Assembly (NCBI RefSeq): GCF_013373865.1
Contig: NC_050474.1
Location: 22,991,716 to 23,055,715, forward strand
From: Monomorium pharaonis
Lineage: Eukaryota > Arthropoda > Insecta > Hymenoptera > Formicidae
Reading direction: 5' to 3'
Length of the DNA stretch: 64,000 nucleotides
Position numbers and translations under genes: made by a program. The notes under the pieces are model-generated. The model was not told where the DNA came from. It made no database searches and saw only the letters and a list, made by a program, of their open reading frames with translations. Shown here piece after piece: positions 1-13,100 of this stretch. Numbering within the stretch: position 1 is the stretch's first letter; every line of letters begins with the position of its first letter.

Positions 1-14
1 TTCTTACTGAATAA

Positions 15-1543
15 TTACTTTTTTATTTCAGACGCTCGAGTAGTATCCCAACTGCCTCTCAATTCCTCAACTATGTTCTGGTAGATGCTTGAATCAATAT
101 TAAGAATGGAAAAAGTAAAGAGAAATCTTTCAATATCTTTCAACCTCGCAGTCTGCAATTCCTCATTTAATCTGAAATGTGTATCAATTGTAAGCATCAC
201 GAATACAGATGGTAAAATTAGCGAATGCAGGAATAAAGTGTACCTTTTAATTATTTTATCCATAAACTTTTTATCGTACACAGCGATTCTCCCACATGCT
301 TGTGAAATGTGTGCTAGAGACATTAACGTGTAACGTGACACATATGGCGTCAGAACCTTTAATAAATCTATAAATGATCTTACTTCCGTAAGCTGCATAC
401 TGTATCTGAAAAAATCAAATGTCATAAGCAAAACGTAATATATGCTATCTACAAATAAACTCGATCAGTTTCATTTTACCGTATTAATTTTATGATGCCT
501 CCAATGCTCACAGTATCCACTGTATCTATTTCGGCTATGGTCTTATGGATGATATTATTCAAGAAGACTTTGTTTCTGATTTTTGTCCTGGTCTTGAAAA
601 AGCCTAATGCTGCTATAGCCAACTCCTTGATCGACAAATCATCTATGCACTGTTCCAATCGGAACTCGAGCTCATACATGTTTATAGGCGGTTTTCGATA
701 CACGTTTAAAAAGAATAAAACTTGGACCAGCTGCTCAGGACTGAGCTTGTGCGGCTTATTGCCTAGATGCCTAATGGAATACCATACATATTGCGAATAA
801 AATTTATAAAAGTAAGCACCAGATCCATGTTTGGGTGTTATCTGGTACATTACGTCACAGAGATACAACATTTTCTCTATAGGCAAATGCAAGAAACGTA
901 TCATACACTCTCTGTCTATCCGTTCACAGAGATTGTTATAGAAATCGCACTGTGTCATATAGGTGCTGAATGGTACCAAGTGCCGCATAACTGTCATCAC
1001 ATCATTATCAGTCAGCTTTTGCAGATTCAGTGTATTGAATGCCTTCATGTACTTGAGTGGTTCAATCTTCTCATTGTTTTGATTAATGTTGTAGGACAAC
1101 TTCTTGACGGCAGACACCGTTTCGGTACTCGTAATCGAGCTCCAATCCTGTTCCAGGATGTTTAGTGCTTCTTCGTTCGTGACACAAGCATACGTCGTGC
1201 CTGGTTGCATCACAGTATTTGCATATTTTAGCGAATTCAAGAAGAAATTGTGAGCATACGTGTTCTCTGGTACGTACTCCTGGACGGTATAAATGTCGTC
1301 CTCGTTAACGACGTAGCCGTCCTTGTTAGCGGCCTCCTTGCTAACTCCGATGACTGCAGATACCATTGCTGGGTCCTGGGCCCTTCCTGGATTGATCCAC
1401 ACTGTGTTCGGAGTGTTATACCTCCGCTTTGATATCGCACCTAGCACCCGGCATGGATGGTTGCCGTTGTCGCAGCCTAGTCTTAAGAGAGCCGAGTACG
1501 CACCTCGCAGGGGATGACTTAACCTCTGCATGAACACGCTCAT
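15..1543 (-). CDS. FAST kinase domain-containing mitochondrial protein, 5' part (partial gene)
   Basis: Two coding exons on the minus strand. Exon 1 (1543-480) starts at the ATG at 1543 and ends in a donor read as CG/gtaaaa. Exon 2 starts at 405 after a ttttttcag acceptor, and the join restores an Arg codon in phase. Exon 2 reads to a stop at 15-17, but a donor-like gtaatt just before it (exon end about 19) suggests the gene continues off the window. The N-terminus is rich in Arg and poor in acidic residues (MSVFMQRLSHPLRGAYSALL), as expected of a mitochondrial presequence. The middle is helical-repeat-like. The segment LSIKELAIAALGFFKTRTKI is typical of the FAST_1 region of FASTKD proteins. 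The family acts in mitochondrial RNA processing and stability; the FAST_2 and RAP domains are not seen and should lie to the left. About 480 residues are visible. It may be FASTKD5-like, but I cannot fix the paralogue. Confidence 0.8.
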
Positions 1544-3536
1544 CGTGATATATGAGCGGATTCGTCGCGGATTTTCACCACGAAGATGATTAACGTTCCC
1601 AAAAGAGAGTATTTATTTGAAATTTAAAACTTTCACCAAGTAATTTCCAGTAGCAGATTATTTTGTTCCTTTTTAACTGCCTTCCACCGGTTCATGAAGG
1701 TTAAGATACTTATTTAAGGTTATGTGTGTAACACATTTCGTTCTTCGTTCAAAATTTAAGGTTTGAATTTACTCATTGTCCGCAAGCCCGCAATGTTATC
1801 TTTCCATCCACGCCTCTATGTGCACAACGTGCATATTGACCTATTTTAAGTCTATGATGGACCTTACAGATAATATGCACTTCTCTCTCTCTCCCATGCT
1901 ATGTCCATATACATCTATAATATTATAAAATATGATTAATATATATGTATAATCATGAATAAACATTATATTATATATTATCCGACGATAATCGCAAAAC
2001 AAGAACTACAAACAACGTATATTTTTTTACATGACTGTTTTGTTTTTATCATATGTTTTATTGTGATTGAATACATTTTTATTAAACATGAGTTTGTATT
2101 TTCTTAAATAAAAGTATTAGTTTTTAATGTAATTTCTAATTAAAATTTTATTCAGTAAAAACAGATCAATCTGTATTATAAAGGCCTTCCACCACTCCCG
2201 CCAATTATTTTTCGGCGGTCCTCTTTCTTTAGATGTGTTCTTATTTTTTTATTTTTATATTCGACGATAATCGCTAAGAAAAAGACTAACCATCGTTATT
2301 TTTTACAAAGTTGTTTTTACCGTAAATTATTGCAATTGAATATCTTTTAGTTAAACTTAACTTCTCATTTTCTTAATTAAAAATATTAGTTTTTATTGTA
2401 ATTTCTAATTAATTTTATTTGGTAAAAATAGATCAATCTGTAAAGGTCTTCCTCCAACTCCGCCGATTTTTAATCAGCTTCTTTTCTTTACGTATTTTCA
2501 AACCCCAGGAACGATCCATTTACCTCAAAGTGCACGCACATGAATATGTAAAATTTAAAAGATTTATTAAAATTTTTCTATCAAAGTTCATTAAATCTTT
2601 AAGTTTGAGAAATTCATAAAATATTACTCAACATAACTTCTATCTGATTAACCGTTAGTTAATCTAGTTTTTGTTCTCTAAAGAAAATAATGAAAATAAT
2701 GTGACAAATTTGTAGAAATAATGGCAATTGTTAATAACAATATAATAATATCGCAGGCTTCATTTCTTCGAAAAAAATTCATAATTTCCACAGCAATGAG
2801 CGTATATATCGATGACGTGAAGTTTATTGGTTGTTATGCGATGCATTAATTAAATACACGTTTGGCTGCCGCATCGAAAGTATATATGCAATATGTAACA
2901 CAGCCTTTTCCTTTTCTTTTTTTATCAAGTATATACATATACTTTATTTGAAATATAATCGAAACACAATTTAGAACAACGTATATATAATTATCATTTT
3001 ACATCTCTTTATGTACAATAACTCGATTGTGACTGATCACGTGCAAAATATCGCATTATGCACGCCATACGCACATACAATGCGCATACAAGATTAAGGA
3101 CAATTAATCAAGGACTTCGATCCTTCTAACGCAAGAATTAAATAAAGAATTCGCAGGAAATAACAATCAAGAGGATAGTTTAAAATTTAATAATGTTCAT
3201 AATTTAATTTATCGCTCAGTCTCTAATAAATTATTAACAGATAATTAGTATACGGAGGTGAGCTAAGGTATACCACACCAGTTAAAGGAGCAAGGATTAA
3301 ATGACAAATCATGATGTGAACTCTTCACTTTAAGTATTTTAGTTTCCGTAGATTCAATTAAAACGTCTGATACTATTTAAAGCGTTCATTTTTCTACGCC
3401 ACATATAAGATTACAACGGGGTGTTTAAAGGATTGAACGCGAGAGATGTCGTAATTATTTTGCGTGCGAATGTTATAATTACTTTTCTACAAGATTGAGA
3501 CAGTGAATTGGGCTCTGCCATTGTGCGATTGAAGTG
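1544..3536. other. Intergenic spacer between FASTKD-like and elevenin-like genes
   Basis: Very AT-rich DNA lying upstream of the FASTKD-like start codon and downstream of the small peptide gene. No open frame here looks coding. The only clear structure is the diverged tandem duplication at 1978-2505. The FASTKD-like promoter must lie near 1544-1800, but I see no TATA box or recognisable core element there. Confidence 0.6.
1978..2505. repeat. Diverged tandem duplication, two units of about 260 bp
   Basis: Copy 1 (about 1978-2242) and copy 2 (about 2256-2505) share, in the same order, a block reading cgacgataatcgc, then gattgaata/aattgaatat, tattagtttttattgtaatt-like text, aatttctaatta, gatcaatctgta, and aaggccttcc/aaggtcttcc followed by a cgcc-rich tail. 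The copies differ by many substitutions and small gaps, so the duplication is old. No open frame is conserved between the units. Confidence 0.75.
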
Positions 3537-3588
3537 TTTATTATCGAAAAGTCAAAGTGCTAACATGCGTGCACGCACGTATTTTATT
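3537..3588 (-). terminator. Candidate poly(A) signals of the elevenin-like gene
   Basis: On the minus strand AATAAA occurs at 3588-3583 and again at 3542-3537, about 180 and 230 bases after the stop codon at 3769. Either could end the transcript. The region is AT-rich, so chance hexamers are expected. Confidence 0.35.
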
Positions 3589-3768
3589 ATCGCTGTCAGA
3601 TTTGCAAGAAAATGACAAAAAAGAGAATAGACAATATATCAGGAAAAACACGGCGGAATTAAGCCGGATAATATAATAAAAGTCAATCGAACGGACGAGT
3701 CTGAAAAGTTGTCGATCGGCCAGTCATCTCTGTGCGAATCGCGTCGACATAATTCAGTAATCCTTGAA

Positions 3769-4145
3769 TCAATAGTCATCTAAATACACATCCTTCGATT
3801 CCTCCGCCCGCATCCTGCCCTTGCGCGAATGGATAGCGTTGGATTCAGGGTTATGAACTTCACTGGGAGTCTAAAATAAACGAGTAAGCTTTATTAATTA
3901 ATTTTATTTAAATTGATACTTAGTTCGGTCAAAATTCATAAATTCCTTTTTTTTACTTTAGCTTTAATTAATTAATTAAATTATTATTATCTATAGGTAC
4001 GTTATTCTTATTAAAACTTATTAGAATTTATGAAATAAATAAAAAAAATCTTGAATCTTTAAAACAGGAAAAGAAAAAGAAATAACTAGAATATAATTGG
4101 ATCAAATAAAAAAGTGGTTGAATTAAATTTTTATCCTCTTCTTCC

Positions 4146-4192
<47 letters not shown>

Positions 4193-7100
4193 TTATTTAT
4201 TTTAAATTTATTTATAATTTTGTATTAGTTTCATTTTTTCATTCTTTTTCTTTACTATGTATAATACTATATATATAATTCTTTATTATATATGTATATT
4301 TCTATTATAAAACTATAGTGAACATGGTAAATCTTGTGCTTGAAAGGAACGGTCATAGAGTGCCAAATAATTAACGATTTATTCATTTATTCTTATTTAT
4401 GAACATTTTAATTTTGCCAAACAATAAAACTTTACTTACTTCTTCGACGATTGCGATCAAGAATTTGGGGATTATCTTGGGGAACCTGCAGTCTCCTTCT
4501 TCACAATTTATAGCGCGCATGACAGGCAATGGTACCAGACGCTTCCTCGCCTGTGAACCTCGGCACGACGGGTGATACGGTTCTTGTCTGCAACAACACT
4601 CCCGTTTATATTCTTTGTGTTTTTCCCAGCGACACGAAAGAGAAAAAGAAACTTATGAATGCGATACTTACTCGCAATTAACTGCGCCAACCCAGGCATA
4701 ATAGTAGCACAGGAGAACGGCGAAGATAATTAAGGATCGTTGAACAAACGTCTGAAAAAGAGAATTAAGATTACGCATGTATCTTGTGTGAATACGTGCA
4801 AAAGTTATGAATTTGTTGCAAATGTTTGTCGTTATTTATATAAAATTATATAGATGTAGAAATTACTTTATCTTATATTTATATGAAGAACTTGTGTGCT
4901 TTTAAGAAATAAAGATTTATAAATAAAAACACAAATCTATTGTTTTTATATCTTAAATTATTTTGCTCAATAACGATATTGCTATAAAATTATTTAGATA
5001 AAGTAATATGTAATTTTATCGTTCATCCAAGTAAATTTAAAATTAATCTTTTTGTTTATTTTATCTCTAAGATACGTTAATATGCAATTTATTTTATCTT
5101 TATCTAGATAATTTTAAGTTACCTAAGCGTAACACCGCTTGTCGCAGGAACTTGCAACTTTGCTCTAAGATCTCTTAGCACCTCCGTTTATTAATAACTC
5201 CTAATTGTAAGTTATAAGTTATCCGCTTAAAAGGTCACAGTGTTTGCCTCGTACGTAAGGATAATCAAAAATGTCGAAGAAGAATGATTCGTGCGAAGTT
5301 ATCGACAAAATTTTAATGAACTCTTAATGAGTTTGTAGCATAAATTAAAGTACGGCAATCAACGCTAAGCCGATTTTAACTGGATCGACATGTCCAAATT
5401 GACATGGCCACGTCGTCGTCGCGGAGGAAAGGATCGTTCCTTCCGGAAGTAGCAATGGATCGTGTCCGTTTTCATCGTCGACGAAATCAGTCAATTTCTA
5501 CGCGATACGAGACGCGGAAAAGTATCTTTATGAGGAAGCGAAAAAATAGAACTCGCCTTAACGAATGACAGAAAGGTCACTTTGTTTATTTTATATCTAA
5601 GATACCACGACCGAACGGTGGACAGCGGCTGTTCTTCCGCGACGATCCGGAGCGAAATCGATATTCGCGACGCTATTTATTTGCCGATACAGCGAAAACG
5701 ACGCGAAAAACACTGGCCATTCGCGTCGACCAATTTGCAGCGCCGTTGTTATTATTTCTTCTGAAAAAAAATAATTCTCGTTGCGAATGCCGCAAAGGTT
5801 TGCCCACGCTTCCTAGACTTTACTCGATTTTCCGCTCGCGATCGCGCCGGCAAAGGGAAAAGGTCGGCAGAGGAAGTTGTCGAATGAATTTTGAAGGCGT
5901 GCCCGCCTCGTACTCCACATTCCGCACACAAAGCCAGTCTAATTTTGAATTTCATTTATCCAATGGCAACGTAAATCGTATTTAATATTTGCGCGATATC
6001 GTATATTCAACGATATCGCGTTCGGCCACGTTTAGCGCTAAGCAACGCCGACAATGAGCGTTACGTAATAGAGCAGTCCGTGGTCCTTGATTGCGTAAAG
6101 TTTGCCATTAGATCGGAAAACCGTTCGATTTTGACTTAATTCTTAAGTAAAGACGTAATCTATATTTGTACCAACTATGATTGTGGGCATCTTTTATAAC
6201 GAAGAGCTATCAGGTTTCTTTTACAAAAAAAATCTTTGTCACGAGCATTTATAGATATTAAATAGATTTCAAACAATATCTGACTTTTTCCGCATCAGAA
6301 AAATCTACCGTGAATATAAAAATTTCAAAAAATAATATTGCAACGTTCTAAAGTTTAAGAACTTGAACCTCGGTTCTACAAAATACATGAAAAAAACCAG
6401 CTTCTACAGAATTAAAAAAAACTTTTATAAAGATCTTAAAGAAAAATAAGCAAACAATCTTGGTAGCATATCAATAATTTCTAAAACAGATACAAATTAC
6501 TTCATTTTATTTTGAATTTTTTCAGATTTTTTCCAAGAAAACTTCTGTGACTAATGAACTCAGAAAGCAAGAGAGAAATCAATTCTAATAAATATAAAAA
6601 GATACGACGTAGCGGGACAGTGTTTTTCCATAGGAATTCTGTGTTACCGCTTATTTATTTTAATATATTTTTCTCTCTATCGTTCTCCGAATCTCCATTA
6701 TTGTCGCTCCTTGGCGTGATTGAACGAAGTTGAACGCACCGATCACGTAGCACACACATCGTAAAGAGCCATCTCATAACAGCGTTTTTAAAATAAATTC
6801 TCCTCGTTCCCAGAAAATACCCCCTTAAAATTCTGATATAAATATTATCGTTGAAATTATTTTTCATTTATAGATCAATAAATAAATAAGTTGCATCTTG
6901 TGAGTTGCACGTATTAATTTTTCTCTCTTTTCCTCTTTCTTGCTCTTTTTCGTAAACTTGTTCGAATCTTACAAAGGAGTATTTCAAGCAAAAACTTTTT
7001 TTTCTTTATTGCGAATCAATGTACATTTATATAGCAAAAAAGGTATTTCTCATTCTGTTTTTACCACTAGTAACTATAGTTTTTTTCAGCATATAAAAGA

Positions 7101-10100
7101 TTTTGATGATTAAACTTTATTACGTCTACAGATTTTATTTTTTTAAAGTTATTTATTAGTACACAATAAAAAATATGTTGCATTTATGTTAAAATATTTA
7201 TGTTAAATTAATATTCAACATTTCTCAGTGTTAAAATACACAATTTATAATAAATTGACAAATAATATAAAAAAGTAATTTTAAATGTAAATTGTAAGAA
7301 ATGAATATACGTATGTATTAACACATATTTTAAAAGTTAATTTTATTGAAAAATTATACCTTTCACAATTAATTTTTAAATTATATCCAAGTATTTTTTA
7401 GATTAAAAAAAATTTATATGATACTTGTAATACTTTCTAACATATTCACCTCGTGTTAAATTAACACAAAAATTTTTGTAGACTTTTTAGGATATGTGAT
7501 ATTATGTTAAATTTAACACAATTTTTTCGAATGTGTAATGATGAAGAAATGCACGTTTCATAATTTTACACGCTCGATAAATAAATACTCGATAAGTACA
7601 AAACAGAACAGGATAAAAATAAGCATCTCCGACGGAATGTTTTTTGCCACAGAAGTCCGTTTATAAATTCATTAGAAACCTACTCAATTATGCAACTATA
7701 AATATTGTAGCAAATGGCAATTAAATGACATTTCCTGCAATTGCGTACGTCAGTAAAAATTTCAGGCTGCCTCCTCTTCCCTTCACTTATTCTTTAAAAT
7801 ATTTTAAGTCATTACCTACAATACTGATAATCCTCTTCCGTACCTTCAGATCAAATATTTTTCTAGAGCTAGTTAGACTCTAATTTAATATAAAATTTAA
7901 TGTAGTCTATTTTGTTTTTGGTTTTCTGTATTTTTAAGCATTGTATTGAAGTATTTTAATGCTTATATATTTTTATCAGAATTACTAATATGTAAATTTA
8001 AAGTTGATGCGAGGGATTAGAAGGAATAAATTCTCTGACCATGATTTAGTTTAAAGAATAAACAAATGGAACGTTCTGCATCTATTTCTTTACACGTGTA
8101 ATTTTATAGCGTTCCTTTTTAGAAAAAAAAGTATGAAACAATATAAAACAAAATCTATCTATTCCGCAAGGCAAAAATTAGCTATGGAATTATACAAAAA
8201 ATGCAAATTATAGAAAATATCAAGTTATGTGGAAAAAGTATAAAGAATTGTTTTCTATCGCGTTCGATAAACACAATGCTTTTTTTCCTTTTAACATTAT
8301 AATTGAGTAGTTTAAATTAAACGCGAGTTACGCCTAATTCTGATCGCTCGCTTTTAATTCGAGATGATTATAATCGATAACTAGTATTGTATATCTCCTC
8401 TTCGTATAAGGGAGGTGATATATTTGACATATTTGAGAATCTCCATTTTAATTGTTATCGCTCAAGAAGTTCTATTGTTTAATAACAGTTTGACGCAAAC
8501 TATACCTGATAAGCGAGATAATTCTTAAAGTCGCTTCCGAATATGTTCCCTCCCTTTTGCTTTTGCCGTTGGGCATAATAATGAAAATACCACGCGATGA
8601 TGAGAGAGAAGCATCTCTTTCTTCGAGATATTTGAACTATTAAATTTTCGCATATTTGTTTGTTTAATAAATTGTAAAAATTTTGCAGTGATGTACTTAT
8701 ATTTTGTGTCTCATTATTAAGAAAATTGAGAAGTTGAGGAAATTGTAATAAATGCATGCACGTTCATTCATGTTTCGTATGATTTAACTTACATGAATGT
8801 ATAGAAATATTACTATGTTCGCGTATTAACGTAAAATTTATCAAAGAGCCTATGCAGTGGGAATAGGCAGCGCCAATGATGGGATAGACATGATAATAAT
8901 GTTGCACACAGCTGATTTTAGTTAATTGGCGGCCATCGTAATTGCGGAAATTGTGCAAATGGATTGCTACGCGTTTAATAATAAGGTTCGGTTCTCGTAG
9001 CTCAAAAATCGATTCGATTACATTCGATACTACTTGAGCATTAGGCATCATCTTTCTTTCTAAGAAAATCGTAATTTCAACAAAATTTTAATAAGGAAAT
9101 TAATTATGTTACCTGTTTACTGATGACATCGTAATACAAAGACCGTCTGCTTTACAAAATAAATTTAGAGAAAATGTAAGTCATTGCGTAAAAGTCGAGT
9201 TAATTAATTTCGATGAGTTCTATTATCTGTATTTTCCTAAATAGCTCAGAGCTCAAAGCGAAATATGGAATGTGAATCGCCTGGTTATACAAAGAAAAAG
9301 CATCACGGATGTATTGTTAACTTAATTAGAGAACGACGTTTGTCAAGGGATAACACGCCTGTTAAAGACGCCGCATTATTAGAAGTTCCGAGTAGAGTCG
9401 TGTAGACGAAGACAAATATAAATTAACGCGACATGATCACGATATTCGCGATACTTCAGCCTTGAGAACGATATTAATTATTAAACAACACGTAGTGCGT
9501 GGACAACCCTAATTCGCATCCGTCTTCGTTTACGGATGGCACGATGCCGAGTGTCGACCACTCATCCTTATTAATCTGGTTGCACAGGACGTGTGTGTAT
9601 GTTTGTGAGTGTGTGAGATCTAATTTTTGAAAACAGCGCAGCCTTAATTTTTTGCAGTCTTGTTTAGCTCGTTTGCTCGAAACATTTTGCAACTACGCAG
9701 AATCGCGCGTAGGACGATTCCGAGATTTGGAACGATATTTAGGACAATGTTTGTCAAAAGGTCATAATGTGGACACATAGTATATCTTTCAATCATCAGG
9801 CGAATAATTTATGTTTCGTACATACGACAATTACAATTATCGAATGGATGAAATACGATCGTATAAACTAGTAACGATTTCAGCGGTATAATTCATACGG
9901 AAACAGATGTTCACGTTCAAGTTTCAATGCGATACTGTTATCAATTTATAAAAAGTCTTAACGACTCTGATTGTAATGTACATTTACTCAATTGCAATTT
10001 TCTTTTATTATTAATTTTTTCATGTATTTCTTCTCCAGCCACATAATATTCCTTTATATTCTATAGTCCTTTCTACGCGAATATTTTTAAATGAATATTC

Positions 10101-13100
10101 TAACTGTCTAACATATAGTAATATGTATAAATCTTCTACAATTTAACTTTATAATCGAATGATATTACGTTTGGAATATTTTCTGAATTTAACTTTTTAT
10201 TTGACTTACCAAAATTTTTGTAAAGTAGAATTTGTGAAATATGATTACCTCGTCAAATCAAGCATAAAATATTTTATACGTATGTAAGAATAATCTTAAA
10301 GAAAGTTGTTATATGTATGATAATATACTTTAAAAAATATTATATATAGTTTTAGAATATCTATCTATCTACTCTTTAAAAAAGGCGTCTATGAATATTC
10401 AATCTTTCTAGTAAAAGTTCTATGAATTAATGCATGTGTGTTAGCTGGTCAATAATTTTATCAAGTAATCAGTTGTCACAAAAACAAACACTCGCAAAAA
10501 AAGAGTCTTGAATATAGAAGATATATATTGGCTAATAATTAACATTATTACGTTTTCCATCTCACCGCACCGTATTAATAATAAATAATATAAGTGCGAT
10601 AATTTCGAAATGAGCAGTATCTGAAAAAGCTACAAATTCGGTCCTACGCAAGTTCTCATTAAGCTATCATTTAATTAAGTACCGTCGAAAGTTAGTCTGA
10701 TTAGGTACATTGTAAACAATAATATATAGAACAATTTGCATGCAGGACTCGAATGAATTGTAAATAGATAAACAATTTGGCGATAATAAGCAACAGCCCA
10801 ACAAACGGCGAATAAAATCGACGAATAATGTGATATTAAGGCAGATCAAACAGGAGACATTTACGTCATACTTAGAAAATTTAAGAAAATTTATTAAAAC
10901 ATATTTAATGCATCTTGCATCCACACGCCGAAGAATGATAATTTTGCTCTAAAGCTTAGTTTTGTCAATATAATGTACGATCTACAGTTTATTTAATTTT
11001 TATTACAAAATAACTTTAAAAAATCTGCTTTTTCTCTTTAACGACATTACAGAATAAATTAATCAATTTGCAATTTTTTCATTTATGAGTGAAAACTAAC
11101 GAAGAAATTAATTTCATCGACAGTTGTATCTGCGAAGTGTGCAGGCTTCAACATCGGACAGATGTGTGTACAGGGAGTTCGCTTTTTTATTCGCCCTCTT
11201 ATCGTTTCATTGTACCGATATCAATTACCAAGGTCGATAGATCCGTGCGCGTACGGACACTCGTTATTTTCAGGCGAACCTTATCCACTGTTTGTGCATG
11301 CTAATGGTAGTGGGGCCGCACGCGTGCTCCGCAAAAGTAGATTTATGTAAAGCGAAGTATTGCGTACGCGGAAATTAATACAATTTCGTACGCGGCTTTC
11401 AGACTTACCCGCGGTATTAAATTCCGACATTTCACACCGATCCTTCACGCGGAGTTTCCGCACGACATAAGTTCAATTACATTTTTCTCCTCCGCGATGC
11501 GTCTATCTCGGCCGATATTGTTTCGCTTTGCAGTGTAATTTATGAGGCCATTATGCTCCTCTTGCGTCGTCGCGGTGGTTCATTTCTCGCAATGCTGGAG
11601 AAATAAATTTTTCTCCGATGTTCCGTTTTCGAAAACAACATCTTCCTTAAGTGAATTTAATCGTTTTGCAGACGCTTGCGTTCGCGAACAATGACGAATT
11701 GGCATTTTTCAGCTCGACGTAACTTGCAATTGCACTTATACAATGGGCTTTACTTATCCGATGCAACGCGAATTATTTGACAATGATTATTGTCATCAAA
11801 ACACAAGAAAACGCGGTCGAAATTTATTGCGTAACATGTATTCGCCTCCAGCGAGGAAGATTTTAGAGATCCTTTGAAATTTAAAGGCAATTCTTGTACT
11901 GAAAATAAAAGAATACGAAAGAAGAGGAGATTGCGGTTAGCTCTACTACACAGCTTTAATGCAAAACGTCGAAAGATCGCTACAAACAATGGCCTCCATT
12001 TTATTTAAAATTGGTCAAAGGATCTACTTTTAAGATACCGTTCGGGTACATCTTACATATTCGCTAAAATAAAATGGAAAATTTAATCAGTTCTCTATCT
12101 TGAATCCAACTTCGTATTATTACATTTGCACAAGTGGAAAAAGAAGGAGGTGAAAGAAATTTCGCTCAAGTCTCAATATCTGAAAGGAAGTGCATGGTTC
12201 ATCTGACATCTGTAACATCTGATGTGCATAAAAGAAATTGGAGGGGGAAGTATGATAAAGAATAACACGGTGCATAGTCACAAGTACACATGTATGCTTC
12301 AGCGTTTATAATTCATCAATACTTTACGATTACTCGACATTCAAAGTTCCCCTCCGGAAGAAGCGGAACGCCATCGGCGGTTTTCTACGATTTGATGCTG
12401 ACAAACGATCTAGACTCGCCTAATCGCGCGGCAGATTCGCCCGTTCGTTCGATCGCGTCCTTACTGAGAGTTAACGACACGCGAGTGCGTAGGCGTTATC
12501 GAGAAGTAGAGAAATGAATAGAGAAACGAGCGGATAACAAGAGAGAAGGAGGAGAGAAATGAGGGGATCAAGAAGTTAAACGGGACGGAGCGCGAAACAT
12601 TCAGCATGTTTGCCTAGATAAGTATCTAAACGAAGAAATGACTTTATCTCAGCGTTATCTAGATCACTAGGATGTATGTTATCTCTTTCCTTATGTTACA
12701 ATTAGATAAAGGAAGTGATATCTTTTCCAAATTACCTAAGTTAATATGAACAAATATGAAATATAATTATTAACTTCAACCTCCAAGTTACCATTTATCC
12801 TAAGTAAAACTTTTTTAAATGACAGATTTTAACAACAGATTTTACAGACCAAAAGGGTAGGTAGCACAATTGAAATTGCTCCAAAACTGTAAGTGACTCA
12901 AAAAGTTTTACAAGGATTTTTATCATTCATTATAAAGTGAGTTATATATTTCTACATTTTTCATTAACTTTGATTTTTGTTTTCATATTGATACAAATTA
13001 AAAAAAAGTTTTTTTTTTATCAGAATAAATTGTTGAGAGAACTTTCGTTTAAGAAATAAAGATTTATAAATGAAAATAAATATTTTTTTTGTATCTTAAA

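Noticed and set aside
4508..4699. 63-codon minus-strand open frame starting MPGLAQLI
   Set aside because: It reads through an intron of the elevenin-like gene in the wrong frame; the donor at 4671 and acceptor at 4588 explain the sequence better.
8764..9051. 95-codon minus-strand open frame starting MMPNAQVV
   Set aside because: No recognisable domain, no splice context tying it to a gene, and it lies in AT-rich intron DNA; left out as chance, with low certainty.
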